In this document: in pieces, positions 12,277 through 21,453 of the stretch
Layout: each line of letters begins with the position of its first letter
Numbering within the stretch: the stretch's first letter is position 1
From: Monarcha castaneiventris obscurior
Taxonomy: Eukaryota; Chordata; Aves; Passeriformes; Monarchidae
NCBI GenBank assembly: GCA_026261815.1
Contig: JAMPIT010000493.1
Span: forward strand, 2,745,501 to 2,809,500
Length of the DNA: 64,000 bases
Direction: 5' to 3'
Notes under the pieces: model-generated
The model's database searches: none
Seen by the model: only the letters and a program-made list of their open reading frames with translations
Told to the model about the DNA's origin: nothing
Made by a program: the position numbers and the translations under genes

Positions 12277-12444
12277 AGCAGGATGGCCATCAAGTGGCTG
12301 CTGCTGGGACTGGCACAGGAGCTTTTTGTGCCAGACTGCTCCAGGAGAGCAGGCAAAATCCCAGTCCTGTTCTGCAAGGAGTGGCAGGAGTGGCAGCAAA
12401 GGGCTGCTTCTATCGCTATCGCTGGGCCAAACTCAAATCAGTAG
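12277..12444 (+). CDS. Putative terminal exon or small ORF, 53 codons from ATG
   Basis: A strong acceptor (pyrimidine tract then CTGCAG at 12271-12276) precedes an open frame. The frame contains ATG at 12283 and ends at TAG 12442-12444. The 53 residues start MAIKWLLLGLAQELF and include the Trp-rich motif CKEWQEWQQR. An upstream open segment ending at a GTGAGC donor (12218/12219) joins it in phase 0 across a 58-bp intron, which would give a product of about 84 aa. The frame is intact in the other unit (29895-30056) with one change, Pro to Ser near the C-terminus. I do not recognise a family. It could be a last exon of a larger gene, a retroposed piece, or chance. The ERV at 12453 begins 8 bp past the stop. 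Confidence 0.4.
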   Translation, partial: SRMAIKWLLLGLAQELFVPDCSRRAGKIPVLFCKEWQEWQQRAASIAIAGPNSNQ

Positions 12445-12452
12445 CTGAGGGT

Positions 12453-12766
12453 TAATACTTACTAAAATAAGTATTTAGTCAGTGGCAAAGAGGCAGGAAG
12501 GGTATCTGCATGCCATTCCGGCAAGAGCATTTTATTGCATGCTCACTCCCAAAGGGTGGAGAGGCAAATACAGGGAACATGGTTGCTCAGTCCAGGGGAA
12601 AGATGGGATCAGGGAGCGGGAACCAATGGGAAAGCTTTGGAGGAGTGACCAGGCTGACAGACACCCGCGGAATCCAAACCGGGACAGGCCATCCCAAGGA
12701 GCAGTGCACCTCGGGGAGGAGACCCTCCGGTCACTCCAGCACAATGTAAGTTCATGGGCCACCACA
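12453..12766 (-). repeat. 3' LTR of the inverted ERV
   Basis: This 314-bp LTR is downstream in proviral orientation. It begins on the minus strand with TGTGGTGG and ends with TATTA. It contains an AATAAA signal (complement near 12533-12538, in the 'attttattgcat' segment). Its plus-strand left end holds a perfect 8-bp inverted repeat, AATACTTA...TAAGTATT. Confidence 0.88.
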
Positions 12767-13171
12767 ACTGCTCCTTTCTGTATTAGACTAAGAGGCCTTC
12801 CCCAGGGATCCCAAAACCCAGCATCCCAAAAACTTAACATGTACAGAACAACAACAATTATCAGAATCACCCAAAGCTCAATGTCTCAACAACCCAAATA
12901 TACATAATCAGAAACACCCCCAACCCAGTGTCCCAACAAGTCCTCAAATCTTTCAGATGATTTTCTTTCTGCATGCTGGATGATCTCATAAGCAGAGGTG
13001 AGGCTGAAGCAGCATAGTTCTTTCTGAGCTGTGGCAGAGTTCAAGCACACCTGCAGGTGGTACCAGGAGCATTCAGAGGACAGCAGGGTGATAGGTGTTG
13101 GGTGCTGGACATCATGATGATGAGTGCGGGCACAGGCTCTGGCAGTTGCTTCTGTTGGGATTCAAACAGAG

Positions 13172-15043
13172 TTAAAATTTTGCAATTTTCAAATGGAGGG
13201 GGGCCTTTCCCTTCTCCCCTCTCCCAAAGGTTTGGGGAAATGGGAATGGCACAAGGGTTACAGGGTTATGGGAACCCATGGCTAGGGAAAAGCCTAGCAG
13301 ATGGTGGTAGTAGGGAATATTAACTGTTTGGGAAGTAACAGAATGGGGTAGGATATGGGGAGACACCACAGGTGTCCAACTTACCCGTTCGCAGTCTCGT
13401 TTGCAGTTCTGGTTCTTGGGACACCGTGTGTCTGTTTCTAAGGTGGTCATCGATGCTGGCTTGCGTTGTCTTCGCTTCCAGGCGACAGATGTTTCATCTC
13501 TGGACTGCACTTTGTTCTTCTTGATTGGTGTTATGTCTGCAGCAACGATGTTTGCTGGGCTGGTGCAGTTCTTCTCTGGCAGCTTCCAGGTGTCATCTGT
13601 GGCTTTTGGCTTTTTCACTTCAGTCCTTTGGTCCTTCCACTCAGTAACAGAATCTGAAAAGTCACTGTTTTGCTCCTTTGGCTGCTGTTTTGCATCCTCT
13701 GGCCGTGCCTGCCAGCTGCTCAGGTTTACTGCTTCCCCTACAATGCTTTCACAGCTTTCTGGGAATAGTCCTACAGCCTGGTTCCTGCAACCCCCCTTCT
13801 TTTTCTGCTGTTCTTGCAGCACAGGAGCAGGGGATGCGGGCAGGGCCAGGGCAGAGGTGAAAGGCAGCACTTGGGCGGGGTTCTCGCAGCCGGAGCAGCA
13901 CGGCGGCAGCAGCTCGGCAGCCTCAGGGCATTTGCGAAGCCGCGGCGGAGCCGGCAGAGGCCGGGCGTGGCCCCGCAGTGCCGCAGCCGCGAGGAAGCGG
14001 CCGGGGCCAGCCGGCACATTTGGGACAGAGCGTCTCTCTAGGACCTGGCTCCAGCTCGCTGCCACACCGCGGGGAGCCAAGTCCACGATGTTAAAAACAA
14101 GAGAGAACTGTCCTTTTAACTTTCGCACCACGTGGCTGGCCAGGGCGAGGTGCACCGAGCGCGGGGTCCGGTCTCGGGCCGGCTGCATGGCTGGCCTGGG
14201 CGAGCCCTCGCCTCGGCGAAGAGCCAGGCACGAACTGGCGGGGGGTCGCTGGCGGGCACAGCCGCATCGGCGACAGGGGAGAAACGCTTTGCCGGGGCTC
14301 TCGGAAGCGGCGGGGCAGGCGGCCCGTTGGGGCTGCCACGGGGGAGGAGAGGTCTGCAGCCGGTCAGCAGCCCGAAGGGGTCGATCGGCAGCTTTTTGTC
14401 TGGGCTGGCCACGCTGCGTGCTGCTCGGGAGACTGAAAGCAGCGGGGCCAGGCTTCCTCACTTGCCACACTCGCTGCTGCTTTTTCAGTCTGTGTTCTAA
14501 AGATACTAGATACCCCCTGTTTCTAGTATCGTCAGGCTGTTTCAAGCCTCTTAGGGAGTCTTTAAATTCCGCTTTTTTCTGCGGCTGCAAGTCCTCGGGG
14601 CTTATGTTAAAGCTCCTGCGAGGCTGCTGGGGAAAGTCTGGGATACAGGAGGGAGAGGCAGTGTCTGCGGCTCGCAGGGGACTCCCGATGGAGGGAGAGG
14701 GACCCGACGCGACGCGAATCGACGCGAGGGAGGGGCCCGGGACGGAGCAGGGACCGCGCGTGGTAACGGGAGCGGGAGCAGGAACAGGAGGGGGGGCGCG
14801 CGCGGGCGGCAAGCCCGCCACTGCGGCTGCGGGCGCCACGTGGTGTCCGCCATCTTGGATGAGGGAAGCGGAGCCGGCAAAATTAAAATTAAAAACTGCA
14901 GCTGGGATTGCCGTTTGGGCCATGCTGCCATCGCGATTTTGGAACAAATCTGGAGCAGCAAGAACCGGGGAAGTGGGTACAGGAAAGGGGGTTGGGATAG
15001 AGCTGGAGGTAGTTTGGCCTTCACTACCCCTGGCAGGGGACAA
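13172..15043 (-). CDS. Long open frame inside the ERV, unassigned (623 codons)
   Basis: An uninterrupted minus-strand frame runs from about 15043 to 13172. The first third is rich in proline and alanine, like retroviral gag linker regions. The middle (about 13850-14450) is very GC-rich with many CpG, unlike the rest of the element. The last third is hydrophilic with a basic cluster (WKRRQRK) and several cysteines. I cannot place a capsid homology region, zinc knuckles, protease or reverse transcriptase motif in it. It may be a composite of gag and env remnants joined by deletion around a foreign GC-rich segment. Whether translation starts at its first ATG or by frameshift from the overlapping gag frame is unknown. 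Confidence 0.45.
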   Translation of the reverse strand: MSPARGSEGQTTSSSIPTPFPVPTSPVLAAPDLFQNRDGSMAQTAIPAAVFNFNFAGSASLIQDGGHHVAPAAAVAGLPPARAPPPVPAPAPVTTRGPCSVPGPSLASIRVASGPSPSIGSPLRAADTASPSCIPDFPQQPRRSFNISPEDLQPQKKAEFKDSLRGLKQPDDTRNRGYLVSLEHRLKKQQRVWQVRKPGPAAFSLPSSTQRGQPRQKAADRPLRAADRLQTSPPPWQPQRAACPAASESPGKAFLPCRRCGCARQRPPASSCLALRRGEGSPRPAMQPARDRTPRSVHLALASHVVRKLKGQFSLVFNIVDLAPRGVAASWSQVLERRSVPNVPAGPGRFLAAAALRGHARPLPAPPRLRKCPEAAELLPPCCSGCENPAQVLPFTSALALPASPAPVLQEQQKKKGGCRNQAVGLFPESCESIVGEAVNLSSWQARPEDAKQQPKEQNSDFSDSVTEWKDQRTEVKKPKATDDTWKLPEKNCTSPANIVAADITPIKKNKVQSRDETSVAWKRRQRKPASMTTLETDTRCPKNQNCKRDCERVSWTPVVSPHILPHSVTSQTVNIPYYHHLLGFSLAMGSHNPVTLVPFPFPQTFGRGEKGKAPLHLKIAKF

Positions 15044-15425
15044 AGGAGACCAGGAGGCGGCAGGGAGACGGTAGCAGCCCTGGGCACTTCGGCAGCTTCC
15101 ATCTCCGGGTTTCCTTTGAATTAGGACAGAGGGAGTAGGAACACGGGGAGGAAAGCGGCAGAGGGTTTTTTACACTGGGATTAACATTTTTAAACCGTTT
15201 TACAAAATTATCAATGGCTTTTGCTAACTTATAAAGCAGATACCCTCTTCCAGACATAAACAACCATCTTACAAAGCGTTTTAAATATTCAGTTAGCCAT
15301 TGCTTGAATAACCATTGAATAAAATGTTTTAAACCCTCCCTGGTATAACGAAAATTCTGACGAACAAGGGCTCTCAAAACTGGGAAAAAAGCTTCCCGCA
15401 GGAGATGAGAAAATTCTGTTCCCAT
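15024..15425 (-). pseudogene. ERV gag N-terminal (matrix) fragment
   Basis: A minus-strand frame starts with ATG at 15425-15423 and gives Met-Gly, the arrangement needed for N-myristoylation of matrix. It then encodes a helical basic segment rich in Leu, Phe, Trp and Arg, as expected for a membrane-binding matrix domain. The frame closes after 133 codons, overlapping the start of the 623-codon frame by 20 bp. A complete gag would be several times longer, so this is truncated. The matrix assignment rests on position after the primer-binding site and on composition. Confidence 0.6.
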
Positions 15426-15697
15426 CTCCCTTCTCTTCCCAACCTCGAGGTAAAAGAAATTTAAAAGAAAAGGATACAAAGGTGACCCATATTACCTTTG
15501 GGGTCAAATAAAAGTCTCGAGGGTGGTCCACTGACTCAGACCAGTCTTCTCTTTCTGTAGAAGGTTGTTGGTCTTCCCCGCCGAGCCGCTGATAAAACTC
15601 GGAGGTTTTTTTGGGGGGTATGGCTGCTCCGAAAGGCGACTTTAAGTCCAGCGAAAAATCTGTGCTGGAGACGCTCTCCAGGGACGGCTCGAGGCCA

Positions 15698-15715
15698 TCT
15701 CACGCTCAGGCGCCA
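15698..15715 (-). promoter_or_regulatory. ERV primer-binding site, tRNA-Lys-like
   Basis: The minus strand reads TGGCGCC followed by a GAGCGTGAGA-like stretch, two bases inside the 5' LTR. TGGCGCC is the start of the classical tRNA-Lys primer sites. The 3' half matches only loosely, through decay or a variant primer. Confidence 0.65.
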
Positions 15716-15717
15716 TT

Positions 15718-16031
15718 TAATACTTACTAAAATAAGTATTTAGTCAGTGACGAGGAGGCAGGAAGGGGATCTGCGTGCCATTCCGGCAAGAGCATTTTAT
15801 TGCATGCTTACTGCCAAAGGCTGCAGAGGCAAATACACAGAACATGGCTGCTCAGTCCAGGGGAAAGATGGGCTCAGGGAGCGGGAACCAATGGGAAAGC
15901 TTTGGAGGAGTGACCAGGCTGACAGACACCCGCGGAATCCAAACCGGGACCGGCCATCCCAAGGAGCAGTGCACCTCGGGGGGGAAACCCTCTGGCCACC
16001 CCATCACAATGTAAGTCCCCGGGCCACCACA
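15718..16031 (-). repeat. 5' LTR of the inverted ERV
   Basis: This 314-bp LTR is equal in length to the partner at 12453-12766. It shares the terminal inverted repeat AATACTTA...TAAGTATT and the AATAAA segment. Mismatches with the partner cluster in the first 130 and last 60 bp of the plus-strand reading. Confidence 0.88.
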
Positions 16032-16037
16032 GAGGGT

Positions 16038-16640
16038 TCGCCTGGTTTTTCTCTCCTGTGCTTGCCCAGGAAAGCTGCTGCTCCAGGTGTAAAGCAAAGG
16101 GAGGACAATCCCTGCCCTGAGCAGCTATTGCCTGCTCTGGAAATTTGTTTTATTAGAATTGAGCTGCCAGGGACTTCCACCAGCTCAAACAATTGATTCA
16201 TATCTGCATATATATAGATATAACTTTAAAAAAAAATTTTGATTTCACTCGTTCCTTTCAGTGCCCTGCCCCGTGTCTTTCTGTTGGGATCTGTGCCTTG
16301 GTGCTGTGTCTGGGGCCAGCCCCAGCGAGCAGAGATGCATCCCAGGCCCAGGGACAACCAGGAGGAGGCTGGAGGACCCCGAGGGGGTGGGATCCCCGTC
16401 AGGAAGGGGGGCTGACTGCTGTGGGCACTGCTAACGCTGAGGAGGCTGAGGTCACGCTGCCTTTGCCTCTGGGTCACGGCAGTGACCTGATCGGTGAATT
16501 TTGTTATTCTCCTCTGTTTGCCTGCAAAAGGGTTTGTCATTTTAATGACGTTTTTGATAAAGTTGAGCCTCATCCACCATGCTCTGCAACGAGAACTGAA
16601 TGACTTGTGCAAAACTCTTGTGCTGTGTTGGAGTGAGAGC
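16038..16640. other. Right end of duplication unit A
   Basis: This block continues the unit after the ERV and matches 30066-30650. Similarity is high to about 16570, then falls in the last 60 bp (about 8 mismatches) and ends near 16640. A pyrimidine-rich CTTTCAG at about 16254-16260 could be an acceptor, but no convincing exon follows. Confidence 0.7.
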
Positions 16641-16689
16641 ATCTCTGGACACAGGCCCAGAAGAAAGCCAAAGCACTAGAGTTGAATTA

Positions 16690-17378
16690 AAGCCTTTGGA
16701 CAAACTGAGATACATGAAATCTTACCAAAGTGAAATAGAAATATAGAATGTTTAACTTCTAGTAGAAATACATGCTAAGTGCCTTAAACATTGAAAAGCT
16801 GCAGCAGAGACCTTGAGCATAGTTCTTTCTGCTGTGGTAGTGTTATCCTCTCATAGAGTTCTTTATTTTAGACAAAATATGGATAGAACTATATATTTTA
16901 CATTTTTTAGATATATTATTTTAGACAAAATAGAGATAGAATAAAATTGTTCACATTTTTTAGATATAGTGTTCACATAAACAGTAAGAGCTGATAGAAA
17001 CTGTATACGCAAATCTGTGTAATACCTATGTAATGCTTACGATTGTTAGAATTAGACCGGGAAAGGTTAAGAAAAGAAAAACTAGAATCGTGTGTTAATT
17101 TCATTGGTTAATTAACAAAGATAACACACACTTCTGGAAGGAAAGGAAATCCACCATTAATTAGAAAAAAATTAGAAGAAGTTGTTGGCTGCCTGCTGTT
17201 TTGCTGCTGCTGCTGTTGCTGCTTGGCTTTGTCATGTAACCTGTCATGTAATCCCTTTCGAACTCTGCCTTCAAGAAACTATGAGACTGTGAAATAAAGA
17301 ACTTAGCAGAACAGCAGCCTCTTCTGCTTTCTTTTACCCTGCTCCGAACAGGAGGGGTACCCCATCAAAAGCACAACA
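16690..17378 (+). mobile_element. 5' LTR of a second, partial ERV
   Basis: An AT-rich block with internal direct repeats (TTAGACAAAATA at about 16869 and 16921, TTTTTTAGATAT at about 16904 and 16957) is followed by AATAAA near 17292. It ends ...CACAACA. Two bases later comes a TGG-starting primer-binding-site-like sequence. The spacing and order match a retroviral LTR with its R/U5 end. The left boundary is approximate and I found no matching 3' LTR. Confidence 0.65.
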
Positions 17379-17380
17379 AA

Positions 17381-17398
17381 TGGTGCCTCTGTTTAAGG
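17381..17398 (+). promoter_or_regulatory. Probable ERV primer-binding site, unusual
   Basis: TGGTGCCTCTGTTTAAGG lies two bases after the LTR end, the expected position. It does not match the Lys, Pro or Trp primer sites I know, so the primer tRNA is unassigned. Confidence 0.45.
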
Positions 17399-17627
17399 GG
17401 GAAGGACTTTAAACCTGTTGATGCATTTTCAAGGAAGGAAGAAAGTGGCTGTTTGGAAGAAACAGAAATATCCCGGGAATTAAGTGGATCTTGAAATGTA
17501 AAGGTGACGTGGTATCTAGTGGATGCTGAAACGAAGCATAAAGCCCATCTCGCTGGACAAGTTGGAGAGAACCACACTTGAACTTACCTGTGGGGAGGGC
17601 AGGTAAGTGCCCCTTGAAGTAATCTAG

Positions 17628-18032
17628 ATGGGAAATAATATGTCAAAAGAGCAGAGGCAGATTTATGAACATCTAAAATATTTATTAATATGTAATGATT
17701 ATGAGGTCCCAAGCAAAGATTTGAAAGAGCTTTTAATTTATGCTCAGAAAAATTTTCCAGAAGTTAAACCAGACTCTGCATTAAGCAAAAAATTTTGGGA
17801 CCAAATTGGTGTAAAATTATTTGATGATTCCACCCGTGGAAATAAATCTGTAACGAATATATTACCCATTTGGCGAATAATTGTCGAAATATTAAACAAT
17901 CCCTTCTCTAAATTCGTAATTACAGTCCGTGAAGTAGAATCTGATAACAAAATATTGCTCCAGTTTATTGCTCCTGCCAAATATTTGAAACTCCAGTTTC
18001 AAATTCTAGATGGCAGCTGGACATTAACCTGA
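17628..18032 (+). pseudogene. Truncated ERV gag matrix region (134 aa)
   Basis: The frame begins Met-Gly (MGNNMSKEQRQIYEHL...), a myristoylation-type start typical of betaretrovirus-like gag. It is rich in helix-forming residues with basic and hydrophobic patches, consistent with a matrix domain of about 100 residues. It closes at TGA 18030-18032, whereas an intact gag would run several hundred codons. The next 240 bp switch to GC-rich sequence with a different open frame (18033-18272), suggesting a deletion or recombination joint. It lies about 230 bp downstream of the primer-binding site, the normal gag leader distance. Confidence 0.7.
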
Positions 18033-18300
18033 GTGGGGAAGGTTCTCAGGCACATGGGGCACGTACAGGAGACACCTCTGCGCGCGGATTTGCGCGTAGC
18101 AACGCAGGAGCGCGTGGCCCACCCGAAAAACCTCTGCGTTCTTCAGCTGCCGCTGAGCTGCAGCCGCGGGAGCCCCCGGGAGCGGCAGGCCGGGCACAGC
18201 CGTGTGCTGGGGCTGCACAGCTCCTTCCAACAGCCCCGGCCGAAGCCCCCGCGCCTCCGCGCGTCCCTCTGAGTGTTACTCATGAACCCTTTAAGACTTT
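18033..18300 (+). other. GC-rich segment after gag fragment
   Basis: Base composition changes abruptly from AT-rich gag to GC-rich, CpG-containing DNA with a 79-codon frame. I recognise no protein. It could be ERV-internal (gag linker) or acquired host sequence. Confidence 0.4.
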
Positions 18301-19060
18301 TGCATCATCTTTCATCAAGTATCAAAGTTGTTAATTAATTACTAATTAAAGAATAGTTTTAAGAAATGTTATTATAACTAAAATGTAAAATTAACTAAAT
18401 CCTTTATTTAGACAGTTATGAAAATGTTTTAAGAGTGTTTAAATAGTTTTAAGGGCTGTAGTTTAGTATTACCTGTTTTATATTCCAAAGTCTTATGCCT
18501 TGTAAGCACACACCCCGTTTTTAGCAGCCAGACAAGGAATTTGCAGCCAGCGCCATGGAAACCACGCATTTAAATAAACTCGTCTCCCGCCGCAGACACC
18601 GGGGCTGTCAATCCCCCAGAAGCCAACGAGCCATTGGCTAAGAACTAGAAGCCTGTCACCAGGGCTTGGAGAGGAGACGACCAATCACTGTGGGACAAAG
18701 AGGCAGGACTAGGAATAGGACAAGGCAGAGACTGGATCCTATAACTCAAGCCGAATCTTTGAACCCTTCCTCTTTTCTCGTCGGAGTAGCCAGCGAAAGA
18801 GGCTGGGTGTGGGAAGAGCAGGCCATTTTCCAGCTTTTAGTGCCTTTTTTAAGCAGCTCTGCGCCGAGAAAAAAAGCTTTGCCCGGGTTTTGATAGCCTG
18901 ACCGGCTGAGAAGCGTCTTCATTCAGGGGTTCCCGGACTTCAATTTTTATCCAGTTTTCGGGTTTTTTCGGTTCTGGTTTTTTTTAATTGTTAAATAAAC
19001 TGTTTTTATTTGGTTTAATATCTGAAATTACCATATTTTCATAACATTCATGAATGGTGG
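18301..19060 (+). mobile_element. LTR-like block with CCAAT and poly(A) motifs
   Basis: The stretch contains a CCAATCAC motif at about 18690, a TATA-like CCTATAACTC at about 18738, and AATAAA at about 18994 followed by T-rich sequence. This is the order seen in retroviral LTRs. It is not evidently the partner of the 16690-17378 LTR. Ends could not be fixed. Confidence 0.4.
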
Positions 19061-19318
19061 ACTTCATGCATATGGTGATTGTCAAGAACAATACACGAGA
19101 TCCGGACTTTATGGGAAAAACTGTATAAAAATAAGTGGTTGGAAGTAGTGGTTGTGAACAGAGGGAGGTCTGATGCGATAGAGGTCAGACGTGTGTTCAC
19201 CCAGTGCCAATCCCGGGCTTGGCACTGTCTCCTTATTCGATCGTGGCTTTGCTTGTTCGAATTCTCGGATACGAAATAAATTTTTAATTGTTTTATTTTG
19301 AATTGGGCTGTTATATCA
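19061..19318 (+). mobile_element. Second LTR-like remnant at the duplication junction
   Basis: A TATA-like GTATAAAAATAA motif near 19118 and an AATAAAT motif near 19275 suggest another LTR fragment. It abuts the duplicated MROH sequence at 19319, so it marks the left breakpoint of unit B. Confidence 0.35.
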
Positions 19319-19565
19319 CTGAGGACATTGGTGCTCAGCTTTCCAGTCTCCAGTGTCAGCCAGGAGCTGCAGGACATCTTTGAGGTCTGGCACAGGCAGA
19401 GTGGGGGACCCAGGGCAGTTCCTCACCCTGAAGAGTGGCTGCTCCAGTGCTCACCAGCAGCTTCTCGCACCCCAGATGCTGCTGGACTCCACCAGAGCTG
19501 AGAGAGTTGTGTGGGAGAGGGCTGTGGGCAGGATTGGTGTCCTGACCCTTTTGCCGTCCTGGAGG
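19319..19565 (+). pseudogene. Truncated MROH fragment (exons 6-7 like), unit B
   Basis: This corresponds to 1709-1967 but begins in the middle of the exon-6-like block, which runs to 19384. The exon-7-like block (19476-19565) has a further 12-bp deletion relative to the first unit, and the same destroyed donor (GA instead of GT). Its left edge is the breakpoint of the segmental duplication. Confidence 0.8.
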
Positions 19566-20922
19566 AAAGGACCAGGCCCCTGCAGCCAGCCCAGCTCCCC
19601 ATCCCTGCACAGCAGCACAGGCTGCAGCTCTGAGGTGCCTTCATGGCCAACGTGGGCTCCACCACAGCTTTGGGGGCTCCACCAGCCTCTGCACTGAGGG
19701 GTTAGAGGGCAGCTTCAGGGGTCCCAGCTAGGCACAGACAGAGTGTGTCCATCACCAGGAGTGCCTCAGGAGGGATCCTGCGAAGGCTCTGGGACATAAC
19801 CAACAGCTCTGGGGGATTGCTGAGGGGAATAAAGTGTTTTTGTAGAGTCCAGTGTTGCAAGCCCCCTCATCCAGGGGCATTTCTGCAGGGGCCAGGGGTG
19901 CACTGAAGGCCTCAGGAGACGTTTGTCTATGATCATTAGGAAGAATTTCTTCATGGAAACAGTTTTCAGGCTTTGGAAGGGAGTCCCCATCCCTGGCGGC
20001 ACTCAAGAAGCGACTGGATGTGGTACTCAGTGCTCTGGTTTAATTGATAAGGTGGTGATTGGTCAAAGGTTGGACTTGATGATCTTGGGGTTCTTTTCCA
20101 AACCTAATGATTCTGTGATTCTGTGATCCAGAGTGATCTGAAGACACCTAGAGGGCAGATGGAGGAGTCCTGTGGTCAGACTGTGCCTGAGGGGCCTCTC
20201 CTGGCCCCAGAAAGGGCAAACTGTGAGCTTTTGTGTAAAATCAGGGCCAAGGAAGGGCTCCTAAGGGTGCAAGGAGGCTGATGGAGGGGTGCTGCAGGGA
20301 CCAGGGGGCAAACTGGGGCCGGTTTCCCCTTCAGCACCCCAGTGCACCTTCTGATGTGCTCTAGAGGTCCCAGTTTGCCCCTGCATCAGCTGAGGCTGCT
20401 CAGCTGGGCTGGCCCAGAGGACAGCAGCTCCCAGCATGATGAGGACCACAGCCTTACGCTGGTGGTTGCCATCCTCCCCCCTGCACTCCTACACCCCCAC
20501 AGAGCGGTTGGGCTCTGCAGTATCCTGAAAGGAAAGGGATGTCCTGAAGGCACATGGGAGTGTCTGAACACTCTGGGATGCATGGAAGGGCACCAGGGAT
20601 GCCCCGAGGGGCTGTGAGGGCAGAGGGGGATGTGGAGGCACCCCGAAAGCACCCAGGTGCCCGAGGCTATGCCAGGCCTGTGCCCTGGGGGCCACCCTGC
20701 CCTTCCCTGCCTGGGGGATGGGTCACTGGGACCCGTTGCTGGGGACAGGTTCCATGTCAACAAGCGCTGGAACCCGAGGCTGGAGGCAGGCGCTGTGTCA
20801 CAGTGGGGCCCCACTGCAGCACCGTCAGTGCCTGCTGCCCACCGTGGATGGTGACAGGCAGGAGCCTGGAGCTGACAAGGAGCCGCTGAGTGCAGCCCGT
20901 GTCTTGCCCCACCACCCTGGAA
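19566..20922. other. Non-coding spacer of unit B
   Basis: This is the near-identical counterpart of 1971-3324, including the CR1 tail listed separately. I see no gene. Confidence 0.5.
19924..20129 (+). mobile_element. CR1 LINE 3' fragment, unit B
   Basis: Counterpart of 2325-2530, with the same truncation point and the same CR1 terminal octamers. One difference is seen in the 'tccctggaggc/tccctggcggc' segment. Confidence 0.85.
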
Positions 20923-21373
20923 GTCTTGTTGGAGCCTTGGGAGGCTACCTAGAAACAGAGACTAGACAGGAGAAAGGGAATAAGGTAGGTATTTATTTGA
21001 GAGGCCTTCAAAGGTACCCGCTGGGAGCCAGAGGCCGCTGCCAAGATGGACCCCGAGGTGGACGACAGGCCACGAGTTCTTCACACTTTTATAGGTTTGG
21101 TTCATTTGCATATCAGGGTTAATTCTCCAATTAAAGCTTCCGTTTAATGATGTAATTTCCCCTCAGCTTGCCCCACTTTAGAGGCCTCTTGGTTTATACT
21201 TTTGGGCTTAGGACGGTCTGGGTGTGCTTGGAGAGCAGGCCCAGAGAGGCTTTGTTATGTCTGCCTAGCACAGAGAGCAGAAATTAACAGGCTACAAGAA
21301 ACTTCAGAGTTACACACTGGGCAGGACAGGATTTGAAAAATATAAAAGTTAAAACCTAAGGCATCACTGTGGG
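20923..21373 (-). mobile_element. Antisense LTR-like element upstream of MROH copy B
   Basis: Counterpart of 3325-3775. The minus-strand TATA box (complement of 21087-21093) and AATAAA are preserved. It ends about 80 bp before the copy B start codon. Confidence 0.6.
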
Positions 21374-21453
21374 GCTGAAGTGTTTTACTGAAGATTCCCA
21401 CGACACCACCCCAACACCCACCCCAGCATCCCCCATATTGTCTATCCTAAAGG

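Larger units (their letters stand above)
12453..16031 (-). mobile_element. Inverted endogenous retrovirus, betaretrovirus-like, pol-deleted
   Basis: A complete insertion of 3579 bp is bounded by two 314-bp LTRs and a 6-bp target duplication, GAGGGT (12447-12452 and 16032-16037). The second MROH unit shows the empty site with a single GAGGGT near 30059. Transcription would run on the minus strand. The primer-binding site next to the 5' LTR resembles the tRNA-Lys type (TGGCGCC start, complement of 15698-15715). Six-base duplications and a Lys-like primer site are typical of class II (ERVK-like) elements. A gag start is present, but I find no protease, polymerase or complete envelope. The LTRs differ at roughly 24 positions (about 8%) by eye. 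Confidence 0.88.

Noticed and set aside
13401..15074. 557-codon plus-strand frame
   Set aside because: Antisense to the ERV long frame. The ERV orientation is fixed by gag start, primer site and AATAAA on the minus strand.
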